NCBI RefSeq assembly: GCF_963678635.1
Contig: NC_087067.1
Location: forward strand, 12,367,673-12,431,672
DNA: 64,000 nt
Direction of reading: 5' to 3'
Source of the DNA: Symsagittifera roscoffensis
Taxonomy: Eukaryota > Xenacoelomorpha > Acoela > Convolutidae
Position numbers and translations under genes: made by a program. Shown here piece after piece: positions 23,266-35,344 of this stretch. Numbering within the stretch: position 1 is the stretch's first letter; every line of letters starts with the position of its first letter. Under the pieces are notes generated by a model, which was given only the letters and a program-made list of their open reading frames with translations, searched no databases and was not told where the DNA came from.

Positions 23266-23832
23266 ATATCAATACAATTTCTCTTGCACAGTTCAGTTAA
23301 TTACTAATCTTTTTGAAATTTTTGTACAAAATTTAATCCTTCAAAAAACTAATTTTTGCATGTCTGTTGATCAGAAACAATTGAAACCAAGGTATTAACA
23401 TAGGGAATAGCGATGAAAAACATCAATATTGAAGTTTTTTCAGCAATAAGTCAACATGCTTACATTAAAATAATGCGTATTTTGCCTTATCATTTAAGAA
23501 ATTAAGTTAGAATTTTACATAATTTTTGAACAAACCAAGAAAAAACGTGCATTTTACAAAAAAATTCTTAGATTTTTTTTTGCATTTTGCAAAAACTCTT
23601 GAGAGAATTTTTGGTACAAGTAAAAAAAAAGTATTTACATTTATATGTTAAAAACTGTTCAAGCTGGAAAAAAAATTAATTTTGACAAGATTATTGTAAC
23701 AAATATTCAATTATCATAAGAAAAATTATTTGAAAAAGCCATTCAGAGGGTCTGACAAGATTCCTCTACAGAGCTAAGAAGGCGTCTTTTGAATTGTTTA
23801 GGTATTAAAAAAAGTAATTCCACCTGAAAAAT

Positions 23833-23905
23833 TGACGTCATTACACTTTAACTTTTATAGAACAGCAAAAGTTGTGGAATCTTTCCACCAGAGAAATTGA
23901 CGTCA
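23833..23905. promoter_or_regulatory. Pair of perfect CRE palindromes upstream of the PC4-like gene, unit 1
   Basis: TGACGTCA at 23,833-23,840 and 23,898-23,905, each preceded by a CCACC..GA.AAATT context, as in a short direct repeat. TGACGTCA is the consensus site of CREB/ATF factors. Confidence 0.5.
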
Positions 23906-24389
23906 TTGTTTATTAAATTGTAGAATCTTCTAATTTTTAGAATCTACAGATTAAATACTTGAATTTTATAAGAAGTCATGACATATTCACTTCTAGGTTT
24001 TTCTCAATCTTCTAAATTCTACAAATAACCACAAAAAGTTAACCAATCAAATTCCAGAACTAACTCTAAGGTGATGAGGTTGATGAAAAAAAATTGTGGA
24101 TTTTAGTTATTTTGCTAGTTTTTGAAATCTAAATAAAGATACGCAACCAAGGTTGTAAATAATAGGAATAGTTTCCAATGAAATTCTTCCCTTTTGAAAA
24201 ACCTTAGTCAACAAAAAATTTTTATTCCAAAAAATACTTCATAAACAATTAAAGTCAACAATTAAAGTGTTGCAAAATTTTTGAAGGAGTTCAGTTTTTT
24301 TATGAGAAATTCAACAAAATCTACAACTGAAAAAAAAATACATTTCATTTCATTTGAAAATCTCCTGCAGTTCAGTTAATTTTACCAAC

Positions 24390-24950
24390 ATGAGAAAAAA
24401 TTCCAGAAGTAACGGAAGTCTATCTCAAACTTTGAAGCCAATCATAATAGAACGGGCAAGTTACTGCATCCAGTTTGAAATTGGTACCGAAACTGTCAAG
24501 ATTCTCAAAATTAACAAAAACTCCAGGCTAGTGAGCAAATTATTATAGATCTTTCAGAATGGAGAGAACTCGAGATTAAAAGAGTTAGAGATTTTAGAAA
24601 AACAATTAGCTACGTCTAAGTCACCTTCGAGAAAAAAGTACTGGTTTTCATATGATTCAAATGAAAAATATTTTGATGAAATTGTGGATCTGGGAAACGG
24701 AAAGATTTTTCATTTGCTTACAAGTGAACATTTACTACAAATGACTATTTTTGAAAAAATAGTTGAAATTGACATCTTCTACAGAGATCCAAAGAATTGT
24801 TTCAGTCCCTTAAGAATTTCCCTACATGATTGGCGAAAAAATGAAACAGTTCGTGATCGAAGGTACAAGAAAGAAAAATTGAAGGTTCAACTGGATAACT
24901 TAGCGCTGTTTAGAAAAAAAACATGGTGTGGAACATGAAGAAGTAAGTGA
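24390..24950 (+). pseudogene. Two-domain PC4-like protein, unit 1 (frameshifted)
   Basis: ATG at 24,390 (MRKNSRSNGSLSQTLK). The first domain ends in a PC4-like strand-helix, ILKINKNS..SEQIIIDLSEWREL in unit 2. Here a CC instead of CCC near 24,522 shifts the frame and it stops at 24,548. The second domain is open in another frame to 24,938: VDLGNGKIFHLLTSE, then VEIDIFYRDPK and SPLRISLHDWRKNE, matching the usual PC4 order of DLG-G-K, strand, I-x-x-FY, G-I-S-L-x-x-W. A run of eight A near 24,912 shifts the tail again. A perfect donor (GTAAGT at 24,943) follows. Role by family: single-strand DNA binding. Convergent with the small basic gene. Confidence 0.55.
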
Positions 24951-25122
24951 CAATGAACTCGAAAATTATCTCAATTTTGTTTTTTTACTTACACATTTTT
25001 TCAAGTTTCCCATTTAATTGTAAATTGGTTTTTTTAAATTGAATAAAGTGTTCCTGAACCAAAGCTTAGTTTTTAAAGATTTATCAGTCTAAATATTTAA
25101 GAGCACATTTGAAGACAATTGA

Positions 25123-25349
25123 TTATTTTATCACAAAGCTTACATAATCACTATGCACAGAACCATGACAATCAATAAAGCAATCAATAATGTTGAACAA
25201 ATCAGATTCAGCTTTTGAGTTTTGAATTTTTCGAATTCTATTCAGAAACACTGAACCAAGAGTTTGTGTGGAAGCCAGTTTCTGGTTGGAACAAAAATAA
25301 TGTCTCATGTATTTTTTCGAATTAGTCGTTTCTTTGCATTTCTAGGCAT
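25123..25349 (-). pseudogene. Small basic protein, unit 1 (one-base frameshift)
   Basis: ATG at 25,349 gives a strongly basic start (MPRNAKKRLIRK). After a one-base deletion in an A-run near 25,315 the frame continues as MRHYFCSNQKLASTQTLGSV and on to a TAA at 25,123. Coding status is supported by the diverged homologue at 38,704-38,931, where the corresponding region reads GRKRLVRKKCKRHYLSSNKS in a single frame. A 65-bp direct duplication at about 25,312-25,445 repeats the start region. The gene is convergent with the PC4-like gene. A DNA-condensing or nuclear role would fit the basic N-terminus but is a guess. Confidence 0.5.
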
Positions 25350-26387
25350 CTTTTCGGCTCCTTTCCATCGTAAGTTATGTGAATTTTTTCCGAATTAGTC
25401 GTTTCTTTGCAATTCTAGGCATCTTTTTGGCTCCTTTCCATCGTAAATTCAGCTAAAACATTTTCTTATTAAAACCAAATGGAACATACAATTCTCGTAT
25501 CAAAGTTTTAAACTTACGGCTGAATTACACCTCACAAGGTTTATTATTGAGATTTTGAAAATAATCAAAAAGTTGTACAATAATATATCAAAAACTCTTT
25601 TTATCCCCTACGCAACACCCAAATTTTTAAAAACTCCCCAGCAAAGTTCTTTATTCCTTCATTTTTTTAAGGATTTTTAAAGTTCAAAATCCTGTTTGAT
25701 TCGGTTCGGAATCAGATTTCCAGAGATTTGCTTTAAAAAAAGCATCAACTTTGAGTTATCCTCACATATTTACATCAAAATCAGAAAAATTGACTATCTA
25801 CTCAAAAATTAGCATTTTTTCATTGATTACATACAACAAATTCAACTAACTTGAAGAACAAAAATTGGAAATGCTACTTGTTCGCTATTCTATTCTACTT
25901 GTTCGCTATTCTATATCGGCCGGAAGTTTTTCTTATTTTTACAGCAAACAACTTTTGGGTATTTATTTTTGCAATTGCTTTTGTGTATATTCTTACTTAT
26001 TTGGGAGATTTAATCCCTTAATAATTTCCTCTGATTAGATACGGCAACTAGAACAAAAGGGAACATTTTTGTGATTGGAAACGACAATGCCTAAAATGGA
26101 GCTTTGTAACCGATTGGTCACGACTTTTATCCAAGAATTCCATAAAAGGAAACTGAAAACTGATTGGACACGACTACAATTCAAATAAGGAAAATCAATT
26201 TAAACCCACACAATCGAGTTGAAGGTACCCCTAACTTTTAACTAAAAATCATTTTATTTTCAACTAAACCACCGTCAACTACCTCCTCTCTCAGCTGTAA
26301 ATACCTTAATTTCAACTTATCTTCCATCAGCTACCCCTCTCTCAGCTCTTTCTTGTTTTTACTCTTTAACTCAATTTAGTGTTCAAT

Positions 26388-26837
26388 ATGATCTTCTCAG
26401 TGCAAAACAGCAACCTCATGTACTCTGTAATAATTTCGCCTGATCTAGTACAATTTCATGTGCGAGAAACAGTCTCTGGAGATTTTGTGGCACGAATGGG
26501 CGTCCCAATCCAAGTCTGGCACATGGTGGAAATGATGCGAAGGGATTTTCACGAGCATCATATGACACAAGTACCAATGACAGAGAACCAACTTGAAGAA
26601 ATGCAAATGATGGAGGAAGTTTCTGATCAAGTGGGAATGAACTACCCCGAGATTCCTGACTCAAGATTTGTGGCTCAACCAATCGACGCCTTCCTCTTTC
26701 CTTGGGAGGAAGCAGGATCAGCCGAAAACCCCATCACAATAGATGAAGTTGAGGGTCTCTTATTAACAATGACACCTCCAACTCCACAACAACCACTACA
26801 ACCTCGTCCAGCTCTGGGTTCTATAGAGAACCTCTAG
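26388..26837 (+). CDS. 149-aa acidic protein with PC4-like core, unit 2
   Basis: Same frame, length and context as the unit 1 copy (ATG 26,388; AATTTAG acceptor-like sequence nine bases before it). Distinguishing residues are VIISPD near residue 16 and a Val replacing Asp in the acidic motif (ITIDEVEG), which would weaken a SUMO-interaction motif. It is the only copy with a silent change (CCA for CCC at the Pro before MTENQ). No indel relative to the other copies, unlike its non-coding flanks. Confidence 0.65.
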   Translation: MIFSVQNSNLMYSVIISPDLVQFHVRETVSGDFVARMGVPIQVWHMVEMMRRDFHEHHMTQVPMTENQLEEMQMMEEVSDQVGMNYPEIPDSRFVAQPIDAFLFPWEEAGSAENPITIDEVEGLLLTMTPPTPQQPLQPRPALGSIENL

Positions 26838-27134
26838 AAATCTTCTGCTGCTCGACAGCTCCTTAAACAAAAATTTTTGTAAAGAATTGTTGTTTGGCAT
26901 TAACTTCATTCTTTGTAATCAATTAATTCCTTTAAATTCATTTTGATTCTGAGAATAGATGAGAAGTTCAGGGAAGTTCAATGAAAACTAGACTTTATTT
27001 AGTGCTCCGAACTTGCACACATGTTATGAAACTCGATTATTTTTTTTGCACACATGATATGGAAAAAAAACAATACAACAATTGTACACAAGTGAAAATT
27101 ACCTGATATTTTTTGCATCTGATCAAAAAAACTT

Positions 27135-27530
27135 CAAACTATTTTCGCAGTTTGTAGATAAAATTGAAACACTTTTCGCATTTTGTCAAAAAAGTGAAAC
27201 ACATTTCGCATATTGTCAAAAATAGTAAAACACTTTTCGCATCTTGTCGAAAAAATTGAACGCTTTTCGCATCTTGTCAAAAAAATTAAAAGACTTTTCA
27301 TATTTTGGCAAAAAAACTGAAACAATTTTCGCATTTGTACGAAAAAAGTGAAACACTTTTCGCATACGCTTGAAATAATTGAAACACTTTCCCATCTTGC
27401 TGAAAAACTTGAAACACTTTTCGTATTCTGTTGAAAAAGTGAACCAAATTTTGCAATTTGTCGAAAAAAATGTAACAATTTTCGCTATTTGTAGAAAAAA
27501 TCAAAACACTTTTAGCATCTTGCCGAAATA
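27135..27530. repeat. 33-35-bp minisatellite, unit 2
   Basis: Same repeat as in unit 1 but one unit shorter (the CGCATTTTGTC unit near the middle is missing). Confidence 0.85.
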
Positions 27531-28090
27531 AATCAATACAATTTCTCTTGCACAGTTCAGTTAATTACTAATTTTTTTGAAATTTTTGTACAAATTTAAT
27601 CCTTCAAAAAACTAATTTTTGCATGTCTGTTGATCAGAAACAATTGAAACCAAGGTATTAACATAGGGAATAGCGATGAAAGTCATCAATATAGAAGTTT
27701 TTTAAGCAATAAGTCAACATGCTTACATTAAAATAATGCGTATTTTGCCTTATCATTTAAGAAATTAAGAATTTTACATAATTTTTGAACAAACCAAGAA
27801 AAAACGTGCATTTTACAAAAAAATTCTTAGATTTTTTTTTGCATTTTGCAAAAACTCTTGAGAGAATTTTTGGTACAAGTAAAAAAAAAGTATTTACATT
27901 TATATGTTGAAAACTGTTCAAGCTGGAAAAAAATTAATTTTGACAAGATTATTGTAACAAATTTTCAATTATCATAAGAAAAATTATTTGAAAAAGCCAT
28001 TCAGAGGGCCTGATAAGATTCCTCTACAGAGCTAAGAAGGCGTCTTTTGAATTGTTTAGGTAATAAAAAAAGTAATTCCACCTGAAAAAT

Positions 28091-28163
28091 TGACGTCATT
28101 ACACTTTAATTTTTATAGAACAGCAAAAGTTGTGGAATTTTTCCACCAGAGAAATTGACGTCA
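28091..28163. promoter_or_regulatory. Pair of CRE palindromes, unit 2
   Basis: TGACGTCA at 28,091-28,098 and 28,156-28,163, same spacing and context as unit 1. Confidence 0.5.
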
Positions 28164-28647
28164 TTGTTTATTAAATTGTAGAATCTTCTAATTTTTAGAA
28201 TCTACAGATTAAATCCTTGAATTTTATAAGAAGTCATGACACATTCACTTCTAGATTTTTCTCAATCTTCTAAATTCTACAAATAACCACAAAAAGTTAA
28301 CCAATCAAATTCCAGAACTAACTCTAAGGTGATGAGGTTGATGAAAAAAAATTGTGGATTTTAGTTATTTTGCTAGTTTTTGAAATCTAAATAAAGATAC
28401 GCAACCAAGGTTGTAAATAATAAGAATAGTTTCCAATGAAATTCTTCCCTTTTGAAAAACCTTAGTCAACAAAAAATTTTTATTCCAAAAAATCCTTCAT
28501 AAACAATAAAAGTCAACAATTAAAGTGTTGCAAAATTTTTGAAGGAGTTCAGTTTTTTTATGAGAAATTCAACTAAGCCTACAACTGAAAAAAAAATACA
28601 TTTCATTTCATTTGAAAATCTCCTGCAGTTCAGTTAATTTTACCAAC

Positions 28648-29274
28648 ATGAGAAAAAATTCCAGAAGTAACGGAAGTCTATCTCAAACTTTGAAGCCAAT
28701 CATAATAGAACGGGCGAGTTACTGCATCGAGTTTGAAATTGGTACCGAAACTGTCAAGATTCTCAAAATTAACAAAAACTCCCAGGCTAGTGAGCAAATT
28801 ATTATAGATCTTTCGGAATGGAGAGAACTCGAGAGTAAAAGAGTTAGAGATTTTAGAAAAACAATTAGCTACGTCTAAGTCACCTTCGAGAAAAAAGTAC
28901 TGGTTTTCATATGATTCAAATGAAAAATATTTTGATGAAATTGTGGATCTGGGAAACGGAAAGATTTTTCATTTGCTTACAAGTGAACATTTACTACAAA
29001 TGACTATTTTTGAAAAATAGTTGAAATTGACATCTTCTACAGAGATCCAAAGAAGTGTTTCAGTCCCTTAAGAATTTCCCTACATGATTGGCGAAAAAAT
29101 GAAACAGTTCGTGATCGAAGGTACAAGAAAGAAAAATTGAAGGTTCAACTGGATAACTTAGCGCTGTTTAGAAAAAAACATGGTGTGGAACATGAAGAAG
29201 TAAGTGACAATGAACTCGAAAATTATCTCAATTTTGTTTTTTTACTTACACATTTTTTCAAGTTTCCCATTTAA
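28648..29274 (+). pseudogene. Two-domain PC4-like protein, unit 2 (frameshifted)
   Basis: This copy keeps the first domain in one frame: ATG at 28,648 through NKNSQASEQIIIDLSEWREL to a stop at 28,878, because it has CCC where units 1 and 3b have CC. The second domain then lies in another frame (SPSRKKYWFSYDSNEKYFDE onward) and is stopped at FEK* near 29,018, where an A-run is one base shorter than in unit 1. The tail frame (KKHGVEHEEVSDNELENYL) is open here because the A-run near 29,170 is one base shorter. So each unit is open where another is broken, and none is intact. Confidence 0.55.
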
Positions 29275-29380
29275 TTGTAAATTGGTTTTTTTTAAATTGA
29301 ATAAAGTGTTCCTGAACCAAAGCTTAGTTTTTAAAGATTTATCAGTGTAAATATTTAAGAGCACATTTGAAGACAATTGA

Positions 29381-29607
29381 TTATTTTATCACAAAGCTTA
29401 CATAATCACTATGCACAGAACCATGACAATCAATAAAGCAATCAATAATGTTGAACAAATCAGATTCAGCTTTTGAGTTTTGAATTTTTCGAATTCTATT
29501 CAGAAACACTGAACCAAGAGTTTGTGTGGAAGCCAGTTTCTGGTTGGAACAAAAATAATGTCTCATGTATTTTTTCGAATTAGCCGTTTCTTTGCATTTC
29601 TAGGCAT
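29381..29607 (-). pseudogene. Small basic protein, unit 2 (one-base frameshift)
   Basis: Near-identical to the unit 1 copy, including the one-base deletion after LIRK and the 61-codon open frame to TAA at 29,381; one change alters the start region (a C in GAATTAGCCG). Because the deletion is shared it predates the tandem duplication. Confidence 0.5.
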
Positions 29608-30640
29608 CTTTTCGGCTCCTTTCCATCGTAAGTTGTGAATTTTTTCCGAATTAGTCGTTTCTTTGCAATTCTAGGCATCTTTTCGGCTCCTTTCCATCGT
29701 AAATTCAGCTAAAACATTTTCTTATTAAAACCAAATGGAACATACAATTCTCGTATCAAAGTTTTAAACTTACGGCTGAATTACACCTCACAAGGTTTAT
29801 TATTGAGATTTTGAAAATAATCAAAAAGTTGTACAATAATATATCAAAAACTCTTTTTATTCCCTACGCAACACCCAAATTTTTAAAAACTCCCCAGCAA
29901 AGTTCTTTATTCCTTCATTTTTTTAAGGATTTTTAAAGTTCAAAATCCTGTTTGATTCGGTTCGGAATCAGATTTCCAGAGATTTGCTTTAAAAAACTCA
30001 TCAACTTTGAGTTATCCTCACATATTTACATCAAAATCAGAAAGATTGACTATCTACTCAAAAATTAGCATTTTTTCATTGATTACATATAACAAATTCA
30101 ACTAACTTGAAGAACAAAAATTGGAAATGCTACTTGTTCGCTATTCTTTTGTTACGTATATCGGCCGGAAGTTTTTCTTATTTTTACAGCAAACAACTTT
30201 TGGTTATTTATTTTTGCAATTGCTTTTGTGTATATTCTTACTTATTTGGGAGATTTAATCCCTTAATAAGTTCCTCTGATTAGATACGGCAACTAGAACA
30301 AAAGGGAACATTTTTGTGATTGGAAACGACAATGCCTAAAATAGAGCTTTGTAACCGATTGGTAACGACTTTTATCCAAGAATTCCATAAAAGGAAACTG
30401 AAAACTGATTGGACACGACTACAATTCAAATAAGGAAAATCAATTCTGATTTGTTAAACCCACACAATCGAGTTGAAGGTACCCCTAACTTTTAACTAAA
30501 AATCATTTTATTTTCAACTAAACCACCGTCAACTACCTCCTCTCTCAGCTGTAAATACCTTAATTTCAACTTATCTTCCATCAGCTACCCCTCTCTCAGC
30601 TCTTTTTGTTTTTACTCTTTAACTCAATTTAGTGTTCAAT

Positions 30641-31090
30641 ATGATCTTCTCAGTGCAAAACAGCAACCTCATGTACTCTGTAAAAATTTCGCCTGATCTA
30701 GTACAATTTCATGTGCGAGAAACAGTCTCTGGAGATTTTGTGGCACGAATGGGCGTCCCAATCCAAGTCTGGCACATGGTGGAAATGATGCGAAGGGATT
30801 TTCACGAGCATCATATGACACAAGTACCCATGACAGAGAACCAACTTGAAGAAATGCAAATGATGGAGGAAGTTTCTGATCAAATGGGAATGAACTACCC
30901 CGAGATTCCTGACTCAAGATTTGTGGCTCAACCAATCGACGCCTTCCTCTTTCCTTGGGAGGAAGCAGGATCAGCCGAAAACCCCATCACAATAGATGAA
31001 GATGAGGGTCTCTTATTAGCAATGACACCTCCAACTCCACAACAACCACTACAACCTCGTCCAGCTCTGGGTTCTATAGAGAACCTCTAG
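30641..31090 (+). CDS. 149-aa acidic protein with PC4-like core, unit 3
   Basis: ATG at 30,641, stop at 31,090. VKISPD near residue 16 combines the states shared by pairs of the other copies, so this may be nearest the ancestor there. Private changes are Met for Val in SDQMG and Ala for Thr in LLLAM. The acidic motif ITIDEDEG is kept. Promoter region, ATTGG boxes and downstream minisatellite are as in the other units. Confidence 0.65.
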   Translation: MIFSVQNSNLMYSVKISPDLVQFHVRETVSGDFVARMGVPIQVWHMVEMMRRDFHEHHMTQVPMTENQLEEMQMMEEVSDQMGMNYPEIPDSRFVAQPIDAFLFPWEEAGSAENPITIDEDEGLLLAMTPPTPQQPLQPRPALGSIENL

Positions 31091-31384
31091 AACTCTTCTG
31101 CTGCTCGACAGCTCCTTAAACAAAATTTTTTGTAAAGAATTGTTGTTTGGCATTAACTTCATTCTTTGTAATCAATTAATTCCTTTAATTTCATTTTGAT
31201 TCTGAGAATAGATGAGAAGTTCAGGGAAGTTCAATGAAAACTAGACTTAATTTAGTGCTCCGAACTTGCACACATGTTATGAAACTCGATTATTTTTTTT
31301 GCACACATAATATGGAAAAAAAACAATACAACAATTGTACACAAGTGAAAATTACCTGATATTTTTTGAATCTGATCAAAAAAA

Positions 31385-31805
31385 ATTCAAACTATTTTCG
31401 CAGTTTGTAGATAAAATTGAAACACTTTTCGCATTTTGTCAAAAAAGAGAAACACATTTCGCATATTGTCAAAAATAGTAAAACACTTTTCGCATCTTGT
31501 CGAAAAAATTGAACGCTTTTCGCATCTTGTCAAAAAAATTGAAACATTTTTCGCATTTTGTCAAAAAAATTAAAAGACTCTTCATATTTTGGCAAAAAAA
31601 CTGAAACAATTTTCGCATTTGTACGAAAAAAGTGAAACACTTTTCGCATACGCTTGAAATAATTGAAACACTTTCCCATCTTGCTGAAAAACTTGAAACA
31701 CTTTTCGTATTCTGTTGAAAAAGTGAACCAAATTTTGCAATTTGTCGAAAAAAATGTAACAATTTTCGCTATTTGTAGAAAAAATCAAAACACTTTTAGC
31801 ATCTT
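31385..31805. repeat. 33-35-bp minisatellite, unit 3
   Basis: Same array as unit 1, about twelve units. A separate 3' tail of it reappears at 33,188-33,260 through the internal rearrangement of unit 3. Confidence 0.85.
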
Positions 31806-32378
31806 GCCGAAATATATCAATACAATTTCTCTTGCATAGTTCAGTTAATTACTAATCTTTTTGAAATTTTTGTACAAAATTTAATCCTTCAAAAAACTAA
31901 TTTTTGCATGTCTGTTGATCAGAAACAATTGAAACCAAGGTATTAACATAGGGAATAGCGATGAAAGTCATCAATATAAAAGTTTTTTAAGCAATAAGTC
32001 AACATGCTTACATTAAAATAATGCGTATTTTGCCTTATCATTTAAGAAATTAAGTTAGAATTTTACATAATTTTTGAACAAACCAAGAAAAAACGTGCAT
32101 TTTACAAAAAAATTCTTAGATTTTTTTTGCATTTTGCAAAAACTCTTGAGAGAATTTTTGGTACAAGTAAAAAAAAAGTATTTACATTTATATGTTGAAA
32201 ACTGTTCAAGCTGGAAAAAAATTAATTTTGACAAGATTATTGTAACAAATATTCAATTAACATAAGAAAAATTATTTGAAAAAGCCATTCAGAGGGTCTG
32301 ACAAGATTCCTCTACAGAGCTAAGAAGGCGTCTTTTGAATTGTTTAGGTAATAAAAAAAGTAATTCCACCTGAAAAAT

Positions 32379-32451
32379 TGACGTCATTACACTTTAACTT
32401 TTATAGAACAGCAAAAGTTGTGGAATCTTTCCACCAGAGAAATTGACGTCA
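32379..32451. promoter_or_regulatory. Pair of CRE palindromes, unit 3
   Basis: TGACGTCA at 32,379-32,386 and 32,444-32,451. Confidence 0.5.
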
Positions 32452-32932
32452 TTGTTTATTAAATTGTAGAATCTTCTAATTTTTAGAATCTACAGATTAA
32501 ATCCTTGAATTTTATAAGAAGTCATGACACATTCACTTCTAGACTTTTCTCAATCTTCTAAATTCTACAAATAACCACAAAAAGTTAACCAATCAAATTC
32601 CAGAACTAACTCTAAGGTGATGAGGTTGATGAAAAAAAATTGTGGATTTTAGTTATTTTGCTAGTTTTTGAAATCTAAATAAAGATACGCAACCAAGGTT
32701 GTAAATAATAGGAATAGTTTTCAATCAATTCTTCCCTTTGAAAAACCTTAGTCAACAAAAAAATTTTAATCCAAAAAATCCTTCATCAACAATTAAAGTC
32801 AACAATTAAAGTGTTGCAAAATTTTTGAAGGAGTTCAGTTTTTTATGAGAAATTCAACAAAATCTACAACTGAAAAAACAATACATTTCATTTCATTTGA
32901 AAATCTCCTGCAGTTCAGTTAATTTTACCAAC

Positions 32933-33190
32933 ATGAGAAAAAATTCCAGAAGTAACGGAAGTCTATCTCAAACTTTGAAGCCAATCATAATAGAACGGGC
33001 GAGTTACTGCATCCAGTTTGAAATTGGTATACGCTTGAAAAATATTTTGATGAAATTATGGATCTGGGAAACGGAAAGATTTTTCATTTGCTTACAAGTG
33101 AACATTTACTACAAATGACTATTTTTGAAAAAATAGTTGAAATTGACATCTTCTACAGAGATCCAAAGAAGTGTTTCAGTCCCTTAAATG
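32933..33190 (+). pseudogene. PC4-like gene fragment with internal deletion, unit 3a
   Basis: ATG at 32,933 opens the usual N-terminus, but at about 33,028 the sequence jumps (GAAATTGGTATACGCTTG) straight into the second domain (AAATATTTTGATGAAATT). It then breaks off at 33,187 after CAGTCCCTTAAA, where the end of the minisatellite from earlier in the unit is fused. The inserted ATACGCTTGA resembles the minisatellite phrase CGCATACGCTTGAAAT, so the break probably involved that repeat. Confidence 0.6.
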
Positions 33191-33834
33191 TAACAGTTTT
33201 CGCAATTTGTAGAAAAAATCAAAACACTTTTAGCATCTTGCCGAAATATATTAATACAATTTCTCTTGCACAGTTCAGTTAATTACTAATCTTTTTGAAA
33301 TTTTTGTACAAAATTTAATCCTTCAAAAAACTAATTTTTGCATGTCTGTTGATCAGAAACAATTGAAACCAAGGTATTAACATAGGGAATAGCGATGAAA
33401 GTCATCAATATAGAAGTTTTTTAAGCAATAAGTCAACATGCTTACATTAAAATAATGCGTATTTTGCCTTATCATTTAAAAAGTTAACCAATCAAATTCC
33501 AGAACTAACTCTAAGGTGATAAGGTTGATGAAAAAAAATTGTGGATTTTAGTTATTTTGCTAGTTTTTGAAATCTAAATAAAGATACGCAACCAAGGTTG
33601 TAAATATTAGGAATAGTTTCCAATGAAATTCTTCCTTTTTGAAAAACCTTAGTCAACAAAAAATTTTTAATCCAAAAAATCCTTCATAAACAATTAAAGT
33701 CAACAATTAAAGTGTTGCAAAATTTTTGAAGGAGTTCAGTTTTTTTATGAGAAATTCAACAAAATCTACAACTGAAAAAAAAATACATTTCATTTCATTT
33801 GAAAATCTCCTGCAGTTCAGTTAATTTTACCAAC

Positions 33835-34440
33835 ATGAGAAAAAATTCCAGAAGTAACGGAAGTCTATCTCAAACTTTGAAGCCAATCATAATAGAACGG
33901 GCAAGTTACTGCATCCAGTTTGAAATTGGTACCGAAACTGTCAAGATTCTCAAAATTAACAAAAACTCCAGGCTAGTGAGCAAATTATTATAGATCTTTC
34001 AGAATGGAGAGAACTCGAGATTAAAAGAGTTAGAGATTTTAGAAAAACAATTAGCTACGTCTAAGTCACCTTCGAGAAAAAAGTACTGGTTTTCATATGA
34101 TTCAAATGAAAAATATTTTGATGAAATTGTGGATCTGGGAAACGGAAAGATTTTTCATTTGCTTACAAGTGAACATTTACTACAAATGACTATTTTTGAA
34201 AAATAGTTGAAATTGACATCTTCTACAGAGATCCAAAGAAGTGTTTCAGTCCTTTAAGAATTTCCCTACATGATTGGCGAAAAAATGAAACAGTTCGTGA
34301 TCGAAGGTACAAGAAAGAAAAATTGAAGGTTCAACTGGATAACTTAGCTCTGTTTAGAAAAAAAACATGGTGTGGAACATGAAGAAGTAAGTGACAATGA
34401 ACTCGAAAATTATCTCAATTTTTGATTTTTTACTTACACA
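33835..34440 (+). pseudogene. Two-domain PC4-like protein, unit 3b (frameshifted)
   Basis: ATG at 33,835. Like unit 1 it has CC in the CC/CCC run, so the first domain stops at 33,993; like unit 2 it has the short A-run, so the second domain stops near 34,205. It follows a second partial copy of the upstream flank (33,188-33,834), which explains why unit 3 is about 0.9 kb longer than the others. Confidence 0.55.
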
Positions 34441-34568
34441 TTTTTTCAAGTTTCCCATTTAATTGTAAATTGGTTTTTTTTAAATTGAATAAAGTGTTCC
34501 TGAACCAAAGCTTAGTTTTTAAAGATTTATCAGTGTAAATATTTAAAAGCACATTTGAAGACAATTGA

Positions 34569-34796
34569 TTATTTTATCACAAAGCTTACATAATCACTAT
34601 GCACAGAACCATGACAATCATTAAAGCAATCAATAATGTTGAACAAACCAGATTCAGCTTTTGAGTTTTGAATTTTTCGAAATTTTATTCAGAAACACTG
34701 AACCAAGAGTTTTGGTGGAAGCCAGTTTTTGGTTGGAACTAAAATAATGTCTCATGTTTTTTTTCGAATTAGTCGTTTCTTTGCATTTCTAGGCAT
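34569..34796 (-). pseudogene. Small basic protein, unit 3
   Basis: Same gene as in units 1 and 2 but more diverged: an extra A in TTTTTCGAAATTTT near 34,683 adds a frameshift inside the 61-codon part, and several substitutions occur. It ends at TAA 34,569. The unit boundary to unique sequence lies about 150 bases upstream. Confidence 0.45.
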
Positions 34797-35344
34797 CTTT
34801 TCGGCTCCTTTCCATCGTAAGTTATGTGAATTTTTTCCGAATTAGTCGTTTCTTTGCAATTCTAGGCAACTTTTCGGCTCCTTTCCATCGTAAATTCAGC
34901 TAAAACATTTTCTTATTAAAATCAAATGGAACTTACAATTCTCCAAAGAACATAAAAAGTTGTGGGTAGAGACACAATAGTCATGTGTTACTATGTACTT
35001 TTCTTAAAAACCACTGGGAACGGAAATAAATAGAGATTTTTATACAATAATCTGAACAAAAGCTGGAGAGAGCTTGACACATAGCAGCAGCCATCTAGAA
35101 CAATGCTTTTTGCTGAGAATTATGGATTTGTATAGTATAAATAACGCCTACGCGGTTTCGGTGTATGGAAATTTCAAACAAAACGTTCCATATTTGGTAT
35201 TACTTCTATATACGGAAATCATGATGAGTCATACTTTTTACTTCCATTTTCATTTATTCTCAAAATCATTTTTCTCATTTCTCTTCATCTGATTAGCCTG
35301 TTCTTCAAAAATGTGCTCAAGAAAAGACGCCAGTCCCAATTATT

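Larger units (their letters stand above)
21207..34943. repeat. Three-unit tandem array of the 149-aa/PC4/basic gene block
   Basis: Units run 21,207-25,495, 25,496-29,751 and 29,752-34,943; each starts at CGTATCAAAGTTTTAAACTT. Units 1 and 2 are about 4.29 and 4.26 kb and nearly identical apart from small indels. Unit 3 is longer because of an internal partial duplication near 33.0-33.8 kb. Each unit carries promoter-like sequence, the 149-aa frame, a 33-35-bp minisatellite, a pair of CRE palindromes, the two-domain PC4-like gene and the small basic gene on the opposite strand. Confidence 0.9.
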
